A DNA stretch of 64,000 nucleotides from Porphyromonas macacae DSM 20710 = JCM 13914 (GCF_000379945.1 NZ_KB904136.1:52186-116185); one strand, 5' to 3'; positions 8,433-18,540 are shown, counted from the stretch's first letter. Notes: generated by a model not told the origin, from the letters alone. Numbers and translations are program-made.

Positions 8433-10820
8433 ATGTTTGCCAAGAGTCTGTTTTATCGAGTATTCCTGATATCCCTGTTGGTCTTTAACCTGACACCGGT
8501 AATCGCTTTATCGCAACAGGCTGCGGTAAAACTGTCCGGACGTATCACTGATAACAAAGGAAGGGGTCTTGAGGGAGCTACTATCGGGGTATTGAATACG
8601 ACCATCGGTACTCACAGTGACGCTAAAGGCTTCTATACGCTTACATTGGCTCCCGGCCGGTACGATATAGCTGTCATGTATGGGGGGTATAAAACCAATA
8701 TGGCAAAGGTGGTGCTGAAATCCGGACACAATCAAACTAAAAATTTCTCCTTAAAGTTGATGGAACATGATCTGGATGCAATACATGTCTATGGCAAGGG
8801 AGTCGGCAGTCGAATTAAGGAGGCGGGATTTTCGATGAATGTGCTGGAGGTCAAACCGTTGGTTAACAGCGCTATTGACCTGAGTCGTATTGTAGATCGC
8901 TCTACCGGTGTAAATATACGCCGATCGGGAGGTGTCGGTTCGGAAATGGATTTGACGATTAACGGTTTGGGAGGAAATGCTGTTCGTTATTTCTTGGATG
9001 GTATACCCATTTCTTCAATGGGCAGTGGTGTTACACTGCAAAATCTCCCCGTCAATATCGTCGAACGTATCGAAATACACAAAGGTGTTGTTCCTGCCGA
9101 GTTACTCACGGATGCTTTGGGTGGGGCGGTAAATATCATCACGAAGAAAGATAATCGCAATTATTTGGATGCAACATACGGCATCGCTTCTTTCGGATCG
9201 CATCAGATCAATTTTAACGGTCAGTACGTAGTTCCCAAAACATCCTTTTTTATCCGTCCTACCATTGCTTATCAGTATAGCAAGAATGATTACATAATGC
9301 GTGGCGTACGTTTGTGGAATGCACAGAAAGAGATTTTTGAAAATAAGGATATACGTCGTTTCCATGACCGCTATTCTTCTCTTGTCGGTCAACTGGATTT
9401 CGGTGTACGCAATCTTCGTTGGGCCGATGTTTTCATGATTTCGCTTTCCGGTAACAGGATAGATGATGAGCTGCAAACGGGTAGAACGCAGGCGTTTGTG
9501 TATGGTAAAGGCGAGACGAAAGACAAGGGTTCGCAAGTTGCCCTGAACTATCAGAAGAGAAACTTTTTGGTAGATAACCTGTTTGCCGAAATATATGCTT
9601 CGTTTACTCGTGATAATTCTACGCTTATTGATACCGCCTATCGTAAATATGCCTGGGACGGTACATTTACGGAAACTCACAAGAGCGAGGTGGGCGGTAG
9701 AGGCAAATCCATTCGACAGACTGAAAGACCCAAGAGCATTGTTCGATTAAAACTTTCCTATCCGTTTATGCCCGGACATGTGTTGAATTTGAATTATCGT
9801 TTTTCCGGTTTGAGTAATAAACGCAGCGATGATATCGATGAGGGGTTCGTGCCGAGTAACGATCGCTTGGACCGGCATATTTCCTCTTTATCTTATACAC
9901 AATTGCTTTTCGATGGTAAATTGAGCAATAATTTTTTTGCCAAGTCTTACTACAGTAAAATGTGGGTGGAGCAAAAAGATCTGCCTTGGATCACCAAATC
10001 CGATGATTGGGCAGGAGAGGGGAGTACGCATAATTTCGGCTATGGTTTTGCTACACGTTATGCTTTTAATCCCGGGATTGCTGTCAAACTTTCTTATGAA
10101 CATGCTTTACGTCTTCCTTCCGCACGCGAGCTGTTGGGTAATGCTTCCACCGTATATCCTAATTTTGCTCTGAAGCCTGAGAGTAGTCACAATCTCAATA
10201 TGGGTGCTTATGGTAATATTGTTTTTGATAATGTGCACAGGTTATCTTATGAAGGTACCTTTTTTATGCGCGATGTAAAGGACTATATCCGTCTTGTTAT
10301 ATCGGAAACCGAGGGTTTGGCACAATACGGGAATGAATCCAGTGTCCGTGTGTTTGGCGGTGAGGGTGAGGTGGCTTATTCCTATAAAAACCGTGCCGAT
10401 GCTTCTTTTAACATCAGTTATATCGATGAGCGTAGCCGCGATAAATATTATCCCGATGGCTCTCTGCGAATTACGTATAATAACCGGATGCCCAATCGTC
10501 CCTGGTTGGTGATGAACGGTAATGCCGGAGTTCGATTTCATGACCTGATATTTCCGAGGTCGGAACTGCGGCTGAACTATGATTTGCATTATGTGCATTG
10601 GTTTTACCTTACATGGGCCGGTTATGGCACGCTCAAGGAGAAAGGGAAAATACCTACGCAATGGATGCACAGTGCAGGTGTAACGTATAGTCTTTGCGAC
10701 GGCCGTTATAATGTGTCGATAGGGGTAGATAATTTATTTGACAGTATCCTTTATGACAATTATAAGCTGCAAAAGCCGGGGCGTTCGCTTAGCTGTAAAT
10801 TAAGATTGTTTTTATATTAA
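8433..10820 (+). CDS. TonB-dependent outer-membrane receptor (XusA-like context), B12-riboswitch controlled
   Basis: The ATG at 8433 gives 795 residues with a good signal peptide (hydrophobic FLISLLVFNLTPVIA, cleavage near ALS-QQ). An in-frame TTG eight codons earlier is less likely. A carboxypeptidase-regulatory-like domain (about 35-115) precedes a TonB plug (about 130-235, with LNGLGG-type and IEIHKGVVPAELLTDALGG motifs) and a barrel ending in Tyr. It is followed by a DUF4374 lipoprotein and a PepSY membrane protein, the gene order of the Bacteroides xusABC xenosiderophore locus. The cobalamin riboswitch upstream argues instead for a corrinoid or a B12-linked substrate. Receptor identity is firm, substrate open. 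Confidence 0.85.
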   Translation: MFAKSLFYRVFLISLLVFNLTPVIALSQQAAVKLSGRITDNKGRGLEGATIGVLNTTIGTHSDAKGFYTLTLAPGRYDIAVMYGGYKTNMAKVVLKSGHNQTKNFSLKLMEHDLDAIHVYGKGVGSRIKEAGFSMNVLEVKPLVNSAIDLSRIVDRSTGVNIRRSGGVGSEMDLTINGLGGNAVRYFLDGIPISSMGSGVTLQNLPVNIVERIEIHKGVVPAELLTDALGGAVNIITKKDNRNYLDATYGIASFGSHQINFNGQYVVPKTSFFIRPTIAYQYSKNDYIMRGVRLWNAQKEIFENKDIRRFHDRYSSLVGQLDFGVRNLRWADVFMISLSGNRIDDELQTGRTQAFVYGKGETKDKGSQVALNYQKRNFLVDNLFAEIYASFTRDNSTLIDTAYRKYAWDGTFTETHKSEVGGRGKSIRQTERPKSIVRLKLSYPFMPGHVLNLNYRFSGLSNKRSDDIDEGFVPSNDRLDRHISSLSYTQLLFDGKLSNNFFAKSYYSKMWVEQKDLPWITKSDDWAGEGSTHNFGYGFATRYAFNPGIAVKLSYEHALRLPSARELLGNASTVYPNFALKPESSHNLNMGAYGNIVFDNVHRLSYEGTFFMRDVKDYIRLVISETEGLAQYGNESSVRVFGGEGEVAYSYKNRADASFNISYIDERSRDKYYPDGSLRITYNNRMPNRPWLVMNGNAGVRFHDLIFPRSELRLNYDLHYVHWFYLTWAGYGTLKEKGKIPTQWMHSAGVTYSLCDGRYNVSIGVDNLFDSILYDNYKLQKPGRSLSCKLRLFLY

Positions 10821-10836
10821 ATTTAATTAGACGAAA

Positions 10837-12093
10837 ATGAAAGTTTTGAAATTATTCACTTTGGGTTTACTTCTGTTGGGTTTATTTTCATGTAACTGTG
10901 ATAAGGACGAAGACGGGAAAGACCCTATTCTGGACAATAAGTCGCATTATGATGTTTGGGTATCCATAGGTGGAACCGGTGGTATGGGCAGTAGTCATTC
11001 GCAATTGGTGGCCGGAGTACCCACTCTGCTTGAAGGCGATGTCGATTTTATCAACAAAGGTACGGATGTAACGGCCAAACTCAATATGGAAACGATTGTT
11101 AAAGGACGTTATTACTACCAGATCAACAAGGAGGACAATTTCGGTAAGTATGAAATTGTCGATGGTACCATTAAAGTTGTAAAAGAGTTTCCGTATTCGA
11201 GATTTGCACAGCGTAAATACTGTTTTGCCTGGATAGATAGCAAAACGTTGTTATTGATGGGGGCCAGCGGAGACAAGAAGAGTGTTTTGTGGTCGAAGAT
11301 AGATACGGAAACGATGAAAGAAACAGAGCATGGTACTATTGAGGGTTTGCCTGCTCCGAAAGGAAAAGAGGAATATACCACTTCCGGTCTTTTGGCTTAT
11401 CGTAAAGCAGACAATAAGTTGATCTACACGTTTGCTTTCAATAAGATGAAAAAAGAAGACAGGAAATTTTTCCATGCGGCTTTTATCAACCCTTCTGATA
11501 TGAAAGTAGAAGCGGTGGTCAAAGAAGAACGTGCTGACAAAATGGCCGGTACGGCTTACGGTGAATTGTTGCAGAGCAAATCTTTCTTCGATGAAAAGGG
11601 CGATTATTATCTGGCCTGCGTTATTGTATTGCCTCACCCTAAGAGTTCAACTATTCAGCACAGTAAAATCCTGCGTATCAAAGCCGGCGAAAAAGATTTT
11701 GACAAAACATATGAAGGTTTCAATATGCCTACCGGCAAACTGGTCACAATTGAGAATTTAGGGAAAGGCAAAGCTTTGCTTTATATTCAGGACCCTGCTT
11801 ATTTAGGTTTGGGAGATGAGATGAATCCTGCCATTTGGGGAAATAATTATAACTGCTATTATGCTGTTTTGGATATTCCCACCAATAAGGTTACAGACCT
11901 GAAATTGCCTGCAAGTTCAGGAACGTTCTCTCAGCGTTCGTTTGTGAAAAACGGTAAGGCTTTTATCGGTGTAAACCCTGAAAAGTCTCAACCGGTGGTT
12001 TACTACTACGACGTTGTGACCGGTAAACTTACTCCGGGGTTGAAGATTAAAATGGGGTACTCTTTTGACCGTATTGTTCCCATTGAAATCTGA
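10837..12093 (+). CDS. DUF4374 surface lipoprotein (XusB-like)
   Basis: The 418-residue protein has a lipoprotein signal with lipobox LFSC (Cys19) followed by an Asp/Glu/Lys-rich stretch (NCDKDEDGKD). That resembles the Bacteroidetes lipoprotein export signal, so surface exposure is likely. The body (SHYDVWVSIGGTGGMGSS onward) matches DUF4374 proteins, whose best studied member, XusB of Bacteroides thetaiotaomicron, captures siderophores at the cell surface. The repeated beta-rich segments look propeller-like. It lies 16 bases after the receptor and 27 bases before the PepSY gene, so it is cotranscribed and falls under the cobalamin riboswitch. The ligand cannot be read from sequence. Confidence 0.82.
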   Translation: MKVLKLFTLGLLLLGLFSCNCDKDEDGKDPILDNKSHYDVWVSIGGTGGMGSSHSQLVAGVPTLLEGDVDFINKGTDVTAKLNMETIVKGRYYYQINKEDNFGKYEIVDGTIKVVKEFPYSRFAQRKYCFAWIDSKTLLLMGASGDKKSVLWSKIDTETMKETEHGTIEGLPAPKGKEEYTTSGLLAYRKADNKLIYTFAFNKMKKEDRKFFHAAFINPSDMKVEAVVKEERADKMAGTAYGELLQSKSFFDEKGDYYLACVIVLPHPKSSTIQHSKILRIKAGEKDFDKTYEGFNMPTGKLVTIENLGKGKALLYIQDPAYLGLGDEMNPAIWGNNYNCYYAVLDIPTNKVTDLKLPASSGTFSQRSFVKNGKAFIGVNPEKSQPVVYYYDVVTGKLTPGLKIKMGYSFDRIVPIEI

Positions 12094-12120
12094 TACATAA
12101 AAACTTCAATAATTCAATAA

Positions 12121-13602
12121 ATGTCAACTCTTCGGCACATTATGCAAGTTCTGCACCGGGTTATCGGTGTTATAGCCGGCATATTGTTAACGATATGGTT
12201 TATATCCGGTTTGGTACTGATTTATAAACCTTTTCCTGCAGCAACGGAGAAAGAGCAAATTGCTCATTCGGCCATGTTGGATCCTTCGGACTTGCAGCCG
12301 ATGGATTCCGTTTGGCAAATTGCCACCGGATTATCGGGGAAAGTCCAAGCTGCATGGATGGTTAATGAGTTCGGGCGGAATACGTGGCATATAAAGAGCG
12401 AAGACAGAGACATAAAACGGATAAGTTCCGGCGATATTTCGACTGAATCGGTAACAGCCGAAGATTGTGATTTTGTGGCCAGGCAGTGGTGCGATGCGCC
12501 TGTAGTGCGCATCGACACCTTGCAGCGCCGTGACCAGTGGACCATGTACACCCGTTACCTGAATAATCTGCCGATGTTGCTATACCGCTTTGGCGATAAA
12601 TCGAAGACATGGGTGTATCTGGATTCCAAAACGGCACAGGTGGTTCAGCAAAGTACCCGCGCCGAAAGGATTTGGTCGTGGTTCGGCTCCATTCCGCATA
12701 AGTTCTATTTCCGTCCTCTCCGGGAGCATACGCAGACTTGGATAAGCGTATTGAGCATTTGTGCCGCTTTAGCGGCTTTGGATATTCTGCTCGGATTCGT
12801 TCTGGGAGTTCGTCTATTGGTTATACGGCGTAGGCGAACAGGTCGATGGGGTAGTCCTTATCATCGAAAAAGTTATTACTGGCATCATGTGCTGGGCTTG
12901 ATTTTCGGTATTTTTCTTTTTACCTGGGCTTTCAGTGGAGCTGTAGCTTTACAGAAAATACCCGACTGGGTTGTCGGAGGTAAAAATTCTATGCGCATAT
13001 CTGCCGATAAAATATATGGCCGGTCTTTTCATTTAGCGGACTATAAACTCGATTACAGAGATTTATTTACTCATTATAATAATATTAAAAGAATCGATTG
13101 GCTGCATGTGGCGGAAACTCCTTTCTATAAGGTAACCACGGCAGACAGTACCTATTTTGTGAATGCTTCTGCTGTTGAAAAACCGAAGCCTCTGAATATC
13201 AGCAAACAGCAATGGACGAAAGTGGTGAAACGCATACGTGGTACGGATGTGCCGATAAGCGTGAAACTATTGGAGGACTACGATCGTTATTATTTGTCTG
13301 CATTCGGCGCATTGCCTTTGCCGGTATATCGTTTTGAGGTTGAAGACGGCAACGGCAGTCTCTATTATTTTAATCCCACAAATGGCGATTACAGGTATCT
13401 CAACCAGAAGAGGAAGGTCAAACGCTGGATCTTCAGCGAACTGCATTTCTTGCAGTATAAACTGTTGATTAAATATCCGGCTGTATGGACAATCGTCATC
13501 TGGTTTCTTGTTTTGGGTTGTATCGTCGCTTCATTAACGGGTGTTTGGTTATCTTTTGTTTATCTCAAACGTTCGGTAAAAAAATATCGAAAGAAGAAAT
13601 GA
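12121..13602 (+). CDS. PepSY-domain inner-membrane protein (XusC-like)
   Basis: The 493-residue protein belongs to the PepSY-associated transmembrane family, often found with siderophore receptors and thought to reduce or release iron in the periplasm. The first helix is at about 13-35 (VIGVIAGILLTIWFISGLVL). Further helices lie near 205-230 and 253-275 and at the C-terminus (about 455-480). Two extracytoplasmic PepSY-type regions sit between them, and the C-terminal tail is basic (KRSVKKYRKKK). His residues in the first and third helices could bind haem, as suggested for related proteins. It is the third gene of the riboswitch operon. In classical siderophore loci it would act after the receptor and lipoprotein. 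Confidence 0.83.
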   Translation: MSTLRHIMQVLHRVIGVIAGILLTIWFISGLVLIYKPFPAATEKEQIAHSAMLDPSDLQPMDSVWQIATGLSGKVQAAWMVNEFGRNTWHIKSEDRDIKRISSGDISTESVTAEDCDFVARQWCDAPVVRIDTLQRRDQWTMYTRYLNNLPMLLYRFGDKSKTWVYLDSKTAQVVQQSTRAERIWSWFGSIPHKFYFRPLREHTQTWISVLSICAALAALDILLGFVLGVRLLVIRRRRTGRWGSPYHRKSYYWHHVLGLIFGIFLFTWAFSGAVALQKIPDWVVGGKNSMRISADKIYGRSFHLADYKLDYRDLFTHYNNIKRIDWLHVAETPFYKVTTADSTYFVNASAVEKPKPLNISKQQWTKVVKRIRGTDVPISVKLLEDYDRYYLSAFGALPLPVYRFEVEDGNGSLYYFNPTNGDYRYLNQKRKVKRWIFSELHFLQYKLLIKYPAVWTIVIWFLVLGCIVASLTGVWLSFVYLKRSVKKYRKKK

Positions 13603-13734
13603 TCAAAGAAAAAACATAGGATTCGGAAGTCCGATTGATAATCTTAAACATACATCTTGTTTATTGATGTTTTGAACAAATCGGACTGAACAATTTTCGG
13701 GCGATTTAATTATTTAATTAACCTTGCTGTTTTT

Positions 13735-15624
13735 ATGGCAAAAGTTTCATCTAATACAAATTTTATGGCTGAACAACAATCTGTTAAGACACTGAAAGAT
13801 GTGGTAATTCGTTTTTCCGGAGACTCCGGAGACGGAATGCAGTTAACAGGAACCATCTTTTCAGACCTGAGTGCCATGTACGGTAACTCCATTTCTACTT
13901 TCCCGGACTTTCCGGCAGAAATTCGTGCTCCGCAGGGAACACTTAGCGGTGTGTCGGGCTTCCAAGTCCATATCGGTACCAAACGGGTACATACTCCCGG
14001 AGATAAAGCCGATGTGCTGGTGGCTATGAATCCTGCTGCATTGAAGGTAAACATGAAAAACCTCAAGCCCGATTCGATTATTATTTTCGACTCGGACTCT
14101 ATTACGGAGGGGGATTTGAAAAAGGCCGAGTTTACCACTTTCGACCCTATTAAGGAGTTGGGTTTTTCTACCCAAAAAGTGTTGAAGGCTCCTATTTCTT
14201 CTATGGTAAAGGACGGATTGGCCGAATTAGGTATCGATAGCAAAGCTGCTCTTCGTACCAAGAATATGTTTGCTCTGGGGCTGCTTTGCTGGCTGTTGGA
14301 CAGACCTTTGGCGCATGCAGAAGAATTTATTGAAAACAAATTCAGCAAGAAACCGGAAATACGGGATGCCAATATCAAGGTATTGCATGATGGTTTTAAT
14401 TTTGGAGCAAATACTCATGCTTCGGTGTCTACTTATCGTGTGGTAGGAGCCGAACAGGAGCCGGGTTATTATGTGGATATCAATGGAAATAAGGCTACGG
14501 CCTACGGTCTTGTGGCTGCATCCGAGCGCTCTGGTCTTCCTCTGTTTTTGGGTAGTTATCCGATTACACCGGCCACCGATATTCTTCATGAGTTGGCCAA
14601 ACTTAAATATTTAGGTGTAAAGACAGTGCAGGCTGAGGACGAGATTGCCGGTATTACCACTTCTATCGGAGCTTCATTTGCGGGAAATCTGGCTGCTACT
14701 TCCACTTCAGGGCCCGGTCTGGCTCTAAAGAGCGAAGCTATTGGTTTGGCCATTATGGCAGAGCTTCCTTTGGTTGTTATCGATGTACAGCGCGGCGGTC
14801 CGTCTACCGGTTTGCCCACAAAGACTGAGCAAACGGACTTGTTGCAGGCCCTTTATGGCCATAATGGAGAGTCTCCTCTGCCTGTCCTTTCTGCCAAAAC
14901 CCCTGCTCACTGCTTCGAAGCTGCTTACTGGGCTGCCAAGATAGCCGTGGAATACATGACTCCGGTTATTCTTTTAACAGATACATTTGTTGCCAACGGC
15001 TCTACGGCCTGGCGTATTCCTGAGAAAAAAGATTTCCCCGGTATTGAGCCTAATTTTGTTCAAAAACATTTTGAGCAAAAGCCGGAAGGCTGGTGTGCCT
15101 TTACAAGAGACAGTCGCAATGTGCGTTATTGGGCTATTCCGGGAACACCCGAATATATGCACCGTTTGGGTGGTTTGGAAAAGAATCCCAAAACGGGAGC
15201 TATCAGTACCAATCCGGATGACCACCAGTTTATGGTCGATGCCCGTCAGACAAAAGTCAATAGAGTGGCCGATATTATTCCCGACCTTGAATTGGAGGGT
15301 GATGTCGATGCTGATCTTTTGGTTGTGGGATGGGGCGGAACTTACGGTCACCTTCACGACGCAACCGAAACATTGCGCGAGCAGGGTCATAAGGTTGCTC
15401 ATGCTCATTTCAGTTTTATTTACCCGATGCCCCGTAATGCCAAAGAATTGTTAAGCAAATATTCCAAGGTGGTTGTGGCAGAGCAGAACAACGGACAGTT
15501 GGCCAAGTTCCTGCGTGGCCAGATCGATGGCTTTGTGCCTTATCAATACAACCGGGTAACCGGACAGCCGTTCTCTGTGAATGAATTAGTAGAAGCATTT
15601 ACCGAAATCCTAAACAAGAAGTAG
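13735..15624 (+). CDS. korA: 2-oxoglutarate:ferredoxin oxidoreductase, fused gamma-alpha subunit
   Basis: The 629-residue protein joins the gamma domain (about 20-200, starting VVIRFSGDSGDGMQLTG) to the alpha (pyrimidine-binding) domain (from about 235, with FLGSYPITPATDILHELAKL and the AEDEIAGI motif). Together with the beta subunit 3 bases downstream it oxidatively decarboxylates a 2-oxoacid, most likely 2-oxoglutarate, to the CoA ester with ferredoxin reduction. The fused gamma-alpha form is typical of KorA in Bacteroidetes. The start at 13735 is used; a second ATG ten codons on would serve equally. Separate delta or ferredoxin subunits are not present next to it. Exact substrate specificity is inferred from the family. 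Confidence 0.92.
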   Translation: MAKVSSNTNFMAEQQSVKTLKDVVIRFSGDSGDGMQLTGTIFSDLSAMYGNSISTFPDFPAEIRAPQGTLSGVSGFQVHIGTKRVHTPGDKADVLVAMNPAALKVNMKNLKPDSIIIFDSDSITEGDLKKAEFTTFDPIKELGFSTQKVLKAPISSMVKDGLAELGIDSKAALRTKNMFALGLLCWLLDRPLAHAEEFIENKFSKKPEIRDANIKVLHDGFNFGANTHASVSTYRVVGAEQEPGYYVDINGNKATAYGLVAASERSGLPLFLGSYPITPATDILHELAKLKYLGVKTVQAEDEIAGITTSIGASFAGNLAATSTSGPGLALKSEAIGLAIMAELPLVVIDVQRGGPSTGLPTKTEQTDLLQALYGHNGESPLPVLSAKTPAHCFEAAYWAAKIAVEYMTPVILLTDTFVANGSTAWRIPEKKDFPGIEPNFVQKHFEQKPEGWCAFTRDSRNVRYWAIPGTPEYMHRLGGLEKNPKTGAISTNPDDHQFMVDARQTKVNRVADIIPDLELEGDVDADLLVVGWGGTYGHLHDATETLREQGHKVAHAHFSFIYPMPRNAKELLSKYSKVVVAEQNNGQLAKFLRGQIDGFVPYQYNRVTGQPFSVNELVEAFTEILNKK

Positions 15625-15627
15625 ACC

Positions 15628-16653
15628 ATGAGCACAGAACAATTAAAATATCAATTCAAAGACTATAAAAGCAGCCAGCAAGTTCGCTGGTGTCCCGGAT
15701 GTGGAGATCATGCTGTTTTGGCAACATTGCATAAAGCCATGGCCGAGTTGGGCGTTGCCCCTCATGATACAGCCGTAATTTCCGGTATCGGTTGCTCTTC
15801 ACGTTTGCCATACTATATGAATACTTATGGATTTCACACCATTCATGGTCGTGGAGCTGCCATAGCAACGGGGGTAAAGGTTGCAAATCCAGAACTGACG
15901 GTATGGCTTGCTACCGGAGACGGTGACAGTATGGCTATTGGGGGTAATCACTTTATTCATGCTTTGCGTAGAAATGTGGATATTAATATGGTCTTGTTCA
16001 ATAACCGTATTTATGGTCTTACCAAAGGCCAGTATTCACCCACATCTGCCCGTGGTTTCGTTTCTAAAAGCTCACCTTACGGTACGGTGGAAGATCCGTT
16101 TGTTCCTGCAGAACTTGTGCTCGGCGCACGCGGAAATTTCTTTGCTCGCAGTTTGGATGTAGAAATGAAGGTTTTGCAAAAATGTATGGTCGATGCAGCC
16201 AAACATAAAGGAGCGGCTGTAGTTGAAGTACTGGTTAACTGTGTGATTTTCAATAATGGTATTCACCAGGGTATTTCGGCTAAGGAGATTCGTGAGGAGC
16301 GCACAATTACGCTTGAGCATGGCAAACCGATGATTTTCGGTAAAGGTTTTTCTAAGGGTATTGTCATGGAGAAAGGCCGTCTTAAGGCCGTTACTTTGGG
16401 TGAAGGATATTCGATGGATGACGTGCTCGTACATGATGCACATACCAAAGACCGCTCTCTTCACTATCTGTTGGCCATGATGGGAACCGAAGAAAATGAT
16501 AGTCTGCCTCTGGCAATGGGCGTTATCCGTGATGTAGAAGCTCCGACTTATGATTGGTCTGTAGCTGATCAGATTGAAACCGTTAAGCGTAAAAATTCGG
16601 TTCGCACATTGCATGACCTGCTGATGCAAGGCTCTGTATGGGAGGTTAAGTAG
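15628..16653 (+). CDS. korB: 2-oxoglutarate:ferredoxin oxidoreductase, beta subunit
   Basis: The 341-residue subunit binds thiamine diphosphate and an iron-sulfur cluster. WCPGCGDHAVL near residue 22 supplies cluster Cys residues. The TPP motif runs from GDGDSMAIGG to NNRIYGLTKGQ (about 98-135). It starts 3 bases after korA, so the two are translationally linked. A strong terminator follows. Confidence 0.94.
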   Translation: MSTEQLKYQFKDYKSSQQVRWCPGCGDHAVLATLHKAMAELGVAPHDTAVISGIGCSSRLPYYMNTYGFHTIHGRGAAIATGVKVANPELTVWLATGDGDSMAIGGNHFIHALRRNVDINMVLFNNRIYGLTKGQYSPTSARGFVSKSSPYGTVEDPFVPAELVLGARGNFFARSLDVEMKVLQKCMVDAAKHKGAAVVEVLVNCVIFNNGIHQGISAKEIREERTITLEHGKPMIFGKGFSKGIVMEKGRLKAVTLGEGYSMDDVLVHDAHTKDRSLHYLLAMMGTEENDSLPLAMGVIRDVEAPTYDWSVADQIETVKRKNSVRTLHDLLMQGSVWEVK

Positions 16654-16676
16654 CCCCTTTTACGATGTTTTTACAG

Positions 16677-16711
16677 GAGAGGTTGCCATTTTTTGAGCAA
16701 CCTCTCTTTTT
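16677..16711 (+). terminator. Intrinsic terminator after korB
   Basis: GAGAGGTTGC (16677-16686) and GCAACCTCTC (16697-16706) form a perfect 10-bp stem followed by TTTTTAT. Confidence 0.9.
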
Positions 16712-16843
16712 ATCCCTGACTGCAGTAAAAAGACTTCAGGCAGATATTTTTGGGAGGTTGAGAAAGACAAGAAACCATCGGTAAAATAATTTAATCTTTT
16801 ATCTTTGTTTGCAAACCTCTATACATAGATATTTTTATTTGAT

Positions 16844-18517
16844 ATGTCAGCAAAACATTTTTTTTCCATATACATTTTTCTGTTTGCATTATTTCTTTGC
16901 CTGCCGACAGTAAGTTGCTCCAAAAAAGATCATGTGGATTATTTGGATGTAGATGTGGAGTCGTTCGATTTTCCGCATAATGGAGGACAGAGACAATTCA
17001 GTATTCAGGCAAGCTCGGACTGGGCTATAGATATCACGGAAAACTGGTGTACCACCAATCTTCGAAAAGGCAGTACTAATAACACCGTTTTGGTTACAGT
17101 AGAAGCCAACAAAACGGACGATGTCCGTACGGCTCAAATACATATTCGTTGCGGTGGAAGCAGAAGGACAATAAAAGTATCTCAAGGTGCCATCAAACTG
17201 TCCGCAACACCACGGAATTTAACAGCAAAGGCCGCCGGAGAAAATTTGAAACTGAAAATAAATACGGATACCCGTTGGTGGATTAATATACCGGTAAATT
17301 TTCAGGAATGGATTTCCGTAACACCTCAAGATGGGAAAAGCAGCACGGAGATAACCGTTGCCATAAAACCGAATAAAGGATATGTGCGCCAGGGATTTCT
17401 GTATGTCAATACGGAAAGCAAGAGTGTTGAAATCGAAATCAATCAAGCATCCGATATTCCTTCTATTCCCGATGGAGAAATCAAGGTGCTGAAAACAAAC
17501 ACAAAGGGAAAATATCCGAATGAAATCATAATCGTAGGCGATGGCTTTTCTGCTCGAGATTGTGTGCCCGGGGGGATTTTTGAGCACAATGTTCAAGAGG
17601 CTATGGAAGCATTTATGGACATAGAACCATATAAATCGTATCAGGAGTATTTCAAATTCACCAGACTGACCCTTTATTCCGAAGATTCGGGTATAAGCGA
17701 AAAGGATAAGCATAAGATCAAAAAAACGATTTTCAATACAGAATTTTACGATGAATCGGCGATACGCATTTCCGGCGATAATGCAGATAATGCAGTCCGG
17801 TTGATTGCACAAAAACTCAATCGATCTCGTCAACAACTCAGAAATACTTCTATTATTCTTATCTGTAATATCGATCGATACGGAGGCGTTTGTTATTTGT
17901 ACAGCGATGGGGTTACGGTTGCACTCTGTCCTACAAGCCGAGATAAAAAACATAGAGGAGCCGACTTTGCCAGTTTAATTCATCACGAGGCCGGGGGGCA
18001 TGGCTTTGGATGGCTGTGCGACGAGTACGTCAATAATCAGGGTCTTACTTTGCCGGAAAAGAACAAACAGGAGTTCCAAACTTGGGAAAAATTCGGTTTT
18101 TATTCCAATGTCGATGTGACAGGAAATAAACAAAAGGCAAAATGGTCGCATTTCTATAATCTTCCGGGTTATAGTGTGCAGTACATTGAAGGAGCAAACT
18201 GTTATAGTTATGGAGCGTGGAGACCGGAACAGAATAGTGTAATGATAGATAACAGACCTTACTACAATGCCCCGAGCCGGGAAAGCATTGTGAAGATCCT
18301 TTTACGAAAGGCTGCAGGTGTACGTATCAGCGATTATGAGTATGTCAATGGTGCCTATATAAAGAAACCGATACAGAACGATCCTTTTAATTTCGATGAA
18401 TTCGTAAAGAAAGATGTTATTAAGAGTGAACCGGCGACAATGCGTTCGATGATAGATGTTCGTCCTTTTAAGGAAACCCGTTCTCCTGTGTTTATTCAGG
18501 TAAACCCTTTACTTTAA
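16844..18517 (+). CDS. BACON-domain M64 family metallopeptidase lipoprotein
   Basis: The 557-residue protein has a lipoprotein signal (lipobox TVSC, Cys25). Two BACON-like beta-sandwich repeats follow (about 30-115 and 118-205; note SSDWAIDI and DTRWWINIPV, the usual aromatic pattern). The C-terminal domain is a peptidase M64 (IgA-peptidase-like) domain. Its zinc motif is HEAGGHGFG followed by DE: His381, Glu382, His386, with Asp393-Glu394 completing the HExxHxxGxxxDE signature. BACON domains are thought to bind carbohydrate or mucin, so the protein may hold its protease at glycoprotein surfaces. Its real substrate is unknown. A TATCTTTG box (16800-16807) lies upstream and a terminator downstream, so it is monocistronic. 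Confidence 0.88.
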   Translation: MSAKHFFSIYIFLFALFLCLPTVSCSKKDHVDYLDVDVESFDFPHNGGQRQFSIQASSDWAIDITENWCTTNLRKGSTNNTVLVTVEANKTDDVRTAQIHIRCGGSRRTIKVSQGAIKLSATPRNLTAKAAGENLKLKINTDTRWWINIPVNFQEWISVTPQDGKSSTEITVAIKPNKGYVRQGFLYVNTESKSVEIEINQASDIPSIPDGEIKVLKTNTKGKYPNEIIIVGDGFSARDCVPGGIFEHNVQEAMEAFMDIEPYKSYQEYFKFTRLTLYSEDSGISEKDKHKIKKTIFNTEFYDESAIRISGDNADNAVRLIAQKLNRSRQQLRNTSIILICNIDRYGGVCYLYSDGVTVALCPTSRDKKHRGADFASLIHHEAGGHGFGWLCDEYVNNQGLTLPEKNKQEFQTWEKFGFYSNVDVTGNKQKAKWSHFYNLPGYSVQYIEGANCYSYGAWRPEQNSVMIDNRPYYNAPSRESIVKILLRKAAGVRISDYEYVNGAYIKKPIQNDPFNFDEFVKKDVIKSEPATMRSMIDVRPFKETRSPVFIQVNPLL

Positions 18518-18540
18518 AAGCTAACTTTTATAACCAAACT

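Noticed and set aside
13628..13687. AGTCCGATT/AATCGGACT pair 43 bases apart before korA
   Set aside because: The arms are short and far apart, with no T-tract. Chance is likely.
16735..16770. CTTCAGGCAGATATTTTT as a possible fourth copy of repeat R1
   Set aside because: It shares only the short CAGGCAGA word. There is no matching inverted arm or interior.
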